From contig JAFGUM010000502.1 in the NCBI GenBank assembly GCA_016938515.1, positions 1 to 8,968 on the forward strand: a stretch of DNA of 8,968 nucleotides. Direction: 5' to 3'. The notes under the pieces were generated by a model. That model saw only the letters and a list, made by a program, of their open reading frames with translations. It made no database searches and was not told where the DNA came from. Shown one piece after another: positions 6,717 through 8,968 of this stretch. Numbering within the stretch: the stretch's first letter is position 1; every line of letters begins with the position of its first letter. Made by a program: the position numbers and the translations under genes. The DNA is from Spirochaetales bacterium. Lineage in GTDB: Bacteria > Spirochaetota > Spirochaetia > Treponematales > UBA12059.

Positions 6717-7631
6717 ATGAACAGGAACGGTGAACAGAGTAGCTCAGGCGAAGCCCCACAAGACGCGCCAGCATCTCCGCTGGTAGCCGCTACCCTTGAG
6801 CGAGTCGAGAGCGTCTTTGATACGCTCGGGGCGTACTCGTGTCTGAGCTCTGTGGACAGGATTGATTTCGCGTTCTACCGATCGTTGTACCGGGATTTTC
6901 TGTACGCCATCGATGAACGGATACTGAAAGGGGATCTGACGCCGGTTCGTCTCGACGATTTTCCCCTGGTGGTACGTTTCCCCGGGTACCACATCAAGGC
7001 AGCGCTTTTCATCGGTACGTTTGACCCCTTCCAGATGACGCATCTGGCGACGGCTCTGCGCTACCTCGCTACAGCTGGTGGTGAGGCGCCGGTCGTATTT
7101 GTCGTGCCAGAAGGACACAATAACCCCGAAAAACCAGGGAGAAGCGAGTATCGGTATCGCTTCGACCTGCTATCTATGCAGATTCAGCGCGTATTCGAGC
7201 CTCTCATCGTTCCGCTCGATATAGGAGAGGGTGCCGATACGGTGGAAATCATTCGCCGATTCATATCGATGTTTCCCGGAGCGAGGGTATCAATAACGCA
7301 CCTGTTTGGAACTGATACGCTGCCAATAGCCGCGTCTCTCCTGCCAGAAGACCTGAGGATATGGCGTCTGGCAGCAGAGGAATACTTGGTGGATTTTGCG
7401 TACCGCGCGTTCGTTGTCTCCAGAGATGGAGCGCCTGACACGCCTCGCTATGCTGGAGAGATTCGCTCGCTTGGTCTTGATATACAGCTGGACGAGGAGA
7501 GCATTGGGGCACCGTCGAGTACCGATTTTAGGGAGAAGCACGCGTTTTCAATCATATTCCCAACGGAATCCATGATTCATCGTCTTGAGGTACTCTACCG
7601 GTACAACATCAATCAACCGTGGAGGATCTGA
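6717..7631 (+). CDS. NadD-like nucleotidyltransferase-fold protein with altered HxGH motif
   Basis: A 304-residue protein. After ~90 N-terminal residues without recognised domain comes a nucleotidyltransferase domain: strand AALFIG and GTFDPFQMTHL (100-110), the place where NadD/CoaD enzymes have GxFDPxHxGH. Other NadD-like points are VVPEGHN with PEKP (129-140), YRFDLLSMQI (147-156), THLFGTDTL (194-202, cf. GaDsl) and PSSTDFR (266-272, cf. ISSTxIR). The expected activity would be adenylyl transfer from ATP to a mononucleotide such as nicotinate mononucleotide. However, the first His of HxGH is Q106 and the Gly is T108; only H109 remains. It may therefore use a different substrate, or be inactive. 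The ATG at 6717 has only a weak GGG upstream; in-frame TTG (6624) and GTG (6660) starts would add up to 31 residues rich in Cys, so the start is uncertain. It is divergent from hydC and 108 bases before adk. Confidence 0.75.
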   Translation: MNRNGEQSSSGEAPQDAPASPLVAATLERVESVFDTLGAYSCLSSVDRIDFAFYRSLYRDFLYAIDERILKGDLTPVRLDDFPLVVRFPGYHIKAALFIGTFDPFQMTHLATALRYLATAGGEAPVVFVVPEGHNNPEKPGRSEYRYRFDLLSMQIQRVFEPLIVPLDIGEGADTVEIIRRFISMFPGARVSITHLFGTDTLPIAASLLPEDLRIWRLAAEEYLVDFAYRAFVVSRDGAPDTPRYAGEIRSLGLDIQLDEESIGAPSSTDFREKHAFSIIFPTESMIHRLEVLYRYNINQPWRI

Positions 7632-7637
7632 TCGTGG

Positions 7638-7666
7638 TTTCAAAGTAACGGCATTTAGACTAGTAT
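7638..7666 (+). promoter_or_regulatory. Weak candidate promoter of adk
   Basis: TTTCAA (7638-7643) and TAGTAT (7661-7666) are 17 bases apart in the 108-base gap before adk. Matches to consensus are 3/6 and 4/6. The gap is long enough for an own promoter, but adk could also be read from the upstream gene; no terminator was seen between them. Confidence 0.25.
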
Positions 7667-7723
7667 AGCCTTGTCGGGAAACTGGCAGAAGCCATTGTAC
7701 CCGAGTACGATCCCAAGCGCGAC

Positions 7724-7731
7724 AGGAGAGG
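7724..7731 (+). promoter_or_regulatory. Ribosome binding site of adk
   Basis: AGGAGAGG ends 8 bases before the ATG at 7740. It fixes the start and rules out the in-frame TTG at 7671, which would add 23 residues ahead of the invariant MKFVFFG N-terminus. Confidence 0.75.
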
Positions 7732-7739
7732 AACACGCG

Positions 7740-8402
7740 ATGAAATTCGTATTCTTCGGGGCCCCAGGGGCCGGCAAGGGCACGATGGCGTCCAGGGCGT
7801 CAACGGCGTTCGGACTGCAACACGTATCTACGGGAGAAATTTTCAGGGCTGCCATGCGCGATGGTACGCCTCTGGGTTTGCGCGTCAAGGAAGTTATAGA
7901 AAGCGGCGGTCTCGTCTCCGATGAGCTGACCATTGGCCTCGTGCGCGAGCGACTGGCCATGCCAGACGTCTCCAAAGGCTGGCTCCTGGATGGGTTCCCG
8001 CGGACGATACCCCAGGCCGAAGCCCTCGCGTCGTTCTGTCCGGAAGATTACGTCATAGACCTTGAGGTGAGCGACGAAAAGGTGGTTGAAAGACTATCCG
8101 GGCGCAGTATGTGCCGCTCCTGTGGGCGCATCTACCATACTACCTTCATGCCTCCGGCAAAACCTGGTTTCTGCGATGATTGCGGTGGCGAGCTGTATAC
8201 TCGCGACGATGACAAGGAAACCGCGGTACGTCACCGACTTGAGACGTATCGCGAACAGACCTCGCCGCTCGTGCAATTCTATGAACAACGAGGTACCTTG
8301 GTTCCGATAAACGGGGAAGCCGATGCCGACTCGGTGTGGGCGGTCCTAAAAGGCGTAATCGAAGGCCTGCTCGCGGGTCGTCGAAACGGAAGCAGCGATT
8401 AA
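7740..8402 (+). CDS. adk: Adenylate kinase (zinc-finger LID type)
   Basis: The 220-residue protein catalyses ATP + AMP = 2 ADP in the cytoplasm, keeping adenine nucleotides balanced. It has the P-loop GAPGAGKGT (7-15) with K13, the AMP-binding STGEIFR (30-36), DGFPRT (84-89) with R88, and ERLSGR (117-122) before the LID. The LID carries two Cys pairs, C125/C128 and C145/C148, expected to bind structural zinc. After it come RDDD (155-158) and VRHRL (163-167), whose arginines contact phosphates. Length and motif order are those of long-form bacterial Adk (about 215 residues). A typical D in STGD is E33, a mild change. It is preceded by a good ribosome site and followed 57 bases later by a lipoprotein gene on the same strand. 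Identification is secure. Confidence 0.97.
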   Translation: MKFVFFGAPGAGKGTMASRASTAFGLQHVSTGEIFRAAMRDGTPLGLRVKEVIESGGLVSDELTIGLVRERLAMPDVSKGWLLDGFPRTIPQAEALASFCPEDYVIDLEVSDEKVVERLSGRSMCRSCGRIYHTTFMPPAKPGFCDDCGGELYTRDDDKETAVRHRLETYREQTSPLVQFYEQRGTLVPINGEADADSVWAVLKGVIEGLLAGRRNGSSD

Positions 8403-8447
8403 AACACTTACATGACGGCTCCCTCCTGGCGGGGGGGCGTCGCCGCT

Positions 8448-8454
8448 GGGGAGG
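8448..8454 (+). promoter_or_regulatory. Ribosome binding site of the lipoprotein gene
   Basis: GGGGAGG lies 5 bases before the ATG at 8460 and supports that start. The nearby ATG at 8455 is in another frame. Confidence 0.65.
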
Positions 8455-8459
8455 ATGCC

Positions 8460-8968
8460 ATGAAGCTCTACGACCGTACCATCCGTATCGCGGCAGCCGC
8501 GGCTGTCGTCTACTGGGCTGCATCGGCGCTGGCCTGTAGCGGCGGAATCGCTTCGAATGGTTACAGAGCGCCAGATCCGGCAATCGTAGTTGCCCACAGC
8601 GATGGCATAGTCTCGCGGCACGCCGAGTTGTCCGTCGTGCTGAGTACGGGCAGGGACGCGGCGGCGCTCGAAGGCGTAAATCCGTTCACGTTTGAGCCCG
8701 CCATAGACGGGGTTGTCTCATGGAGTCACGACGGTACCCGCGTTGACTTCAAGCCAGACGAGCCGCTCAAACCAGGAAAGACGTACCGCGCGGTGTTTGA
8801 TTTTTCAACGATAGGAGAACCGTCCAATGGCTGGTTCTCCTTTAAGATCAGAGCCGCGGAACCAGGGTTTACGGTGGTGCCAGGGCCTCTGTACGCGGCT
8901 TTTGACGGCAGCCTGTCTATAGACGGAACCGTCCACGCAGACGAGGCGCCGTCTACCGCTGACGTCGA
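8460..8968 (+). CDS. Predicted lipoprotein with Ig-like domain, N-terminal part (possible alpha-2-macroglobulin-like protein)
   Basis: The frame is open for 169 codons and runs off the window. The N-terminus has basic residues (K2, R6, R9), an Ala/Val-rich hydrophobic stretch (10-25) and C26 followed by SGG: a lipoprotein-type signal. The lipobox SALAC is loose (Ala at -3 instead of Leu). Residues ~40-135 look like an Ig-like fold of the SbsA/Big_5 type or the first macroglobulin domain of bacterial alpha-2-macroglobulins: NPFTFEPAIDG (74-84), a VSW (86-88), then FKPDEPLKPGKTYR (97-110). Such domains begin large periplasmic or surface proteins, so most of the gene probably lies outside the window. 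A lipoprotein with an Ig-like domain is well supported; the alpha-2-macroglobulin idea is inference. It has its own ribosome site and is probably co-transcribed with adk (57-base gap, no clear terminator). Confidence 0.72.
   Translation, partial: MKLYDRTIRIAAAAAVVYWAASALACSGGIASNGYRAPDPAIVVAHSDGIVSRHAELSVVLSTGRDAAALEGVNPFTFEPAIDGVVSWSHDGTRVDFKPDEPLKPGKTYRAVFDFSTIGEPSNGWFSFKIRAAEPGFTVVPGPLYAAFDGSLSIDGTVHADEAPSTADV

Noticed and set aside
7671..7739. TTG start giving a 243-residue adenylate kinase
   Set aside because: A strong ribosome site lies just before the ATG at 7740 and Adk family proteins begin with this MK-hydrophobic strand.
8421..8447. Possible terminator between adk and the lipoprotein gene (CCCTCC with GGGGGG)
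   Set aside because: The stem needs a G-T pair and is not followed by a T-run; the sequence runs into the next ribosome site.
8146..8583. 145-codon open frame on the - strand opposite adk and the lipoprotein start
   Set aside because: Arg/Pro-rich antisense product crossing two well-supported genes; no motif.
1..8968. CRISPR array, tRNA, rRNA, IS element or riboswitch
   Set aside because: No regularly spaced long repeats, cloverleaf, rRNA-like stretch, transposase or terminal inverted repeats were found on reading both strands.

Overview
This window most likely comes from an anaerobic, H2-metabolising fermentative bacterium of medium-high G+C. The core is a complete three-gene operon for a multimeric [FeFe] hydrogenase of the NAD-linked, ferredoxin-coupled (bifurcating/confurcating) type. 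A spirochaete is my best guess, from the style of the adenylate kinase, the large Ig-like lipoprotein beginning at the right edge and the hydrogenase type. That is an impression rather than a proof, since no rRNA or marker gene is present.

Layout. Bases 1-295 hold perhaps the last 32 codons of a rightward gene and then an AT-rich, apparently non-coding stretch with small repeats. From about 6482 down to 296 everything reads leftward: hydC (NuoE-like, 161 aa), hydB (1050 aa), hydA (588 aa) and, after an 82-base gap carrying a strong hairpin, a HAD-family phosphatase gene. hydC and hydB overlap by an ATGA, and hydB and hydA are 13 bases apart, so the three subunits are probably translationally coupled and made together. 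A 234-base divergent control region (6483-6716) separates this operon from rightward genes: a diverged NadD-like nucleotidyltransferase, adk, and the start of a predicted lipoprotein cut by the window end.

How the genes work together. HydC (thioredoxin-fold [2Fe-2S]) and the NuoF part of HydB (FMN, NADH, Fe-S) form an NADH-oxidoreducing module. It exchanges electrons with HydA, whose N-terminal Fe-S domains lead to the H-cluster where H2 is made or consumed. The unusual part is HydB: after the NuoF core the ferredoxin-like tail expected in T. maritima-type HydB is replaced by a whole GltD/NfnB-like flavoprotein with FAD and NAD(P) sites. The RCLxC segment that normally begins a GltD protein is found instead at the extreme C-terminus, as though the module were circularly permuted. 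This suggests a hydrogenase with an additional pyridine-nucleotide/flavin site, possibly linking H2, NAD(H), NADP(H) and ferredoxin.

No maturation genes (hydE, hydF, hydG), transcription regulator, tRNA, rRNA, CRISPR array or mobile element was seen. The other notable item is the NadD-like protein, whose HxGH-type catalytic motif reads QMTH.
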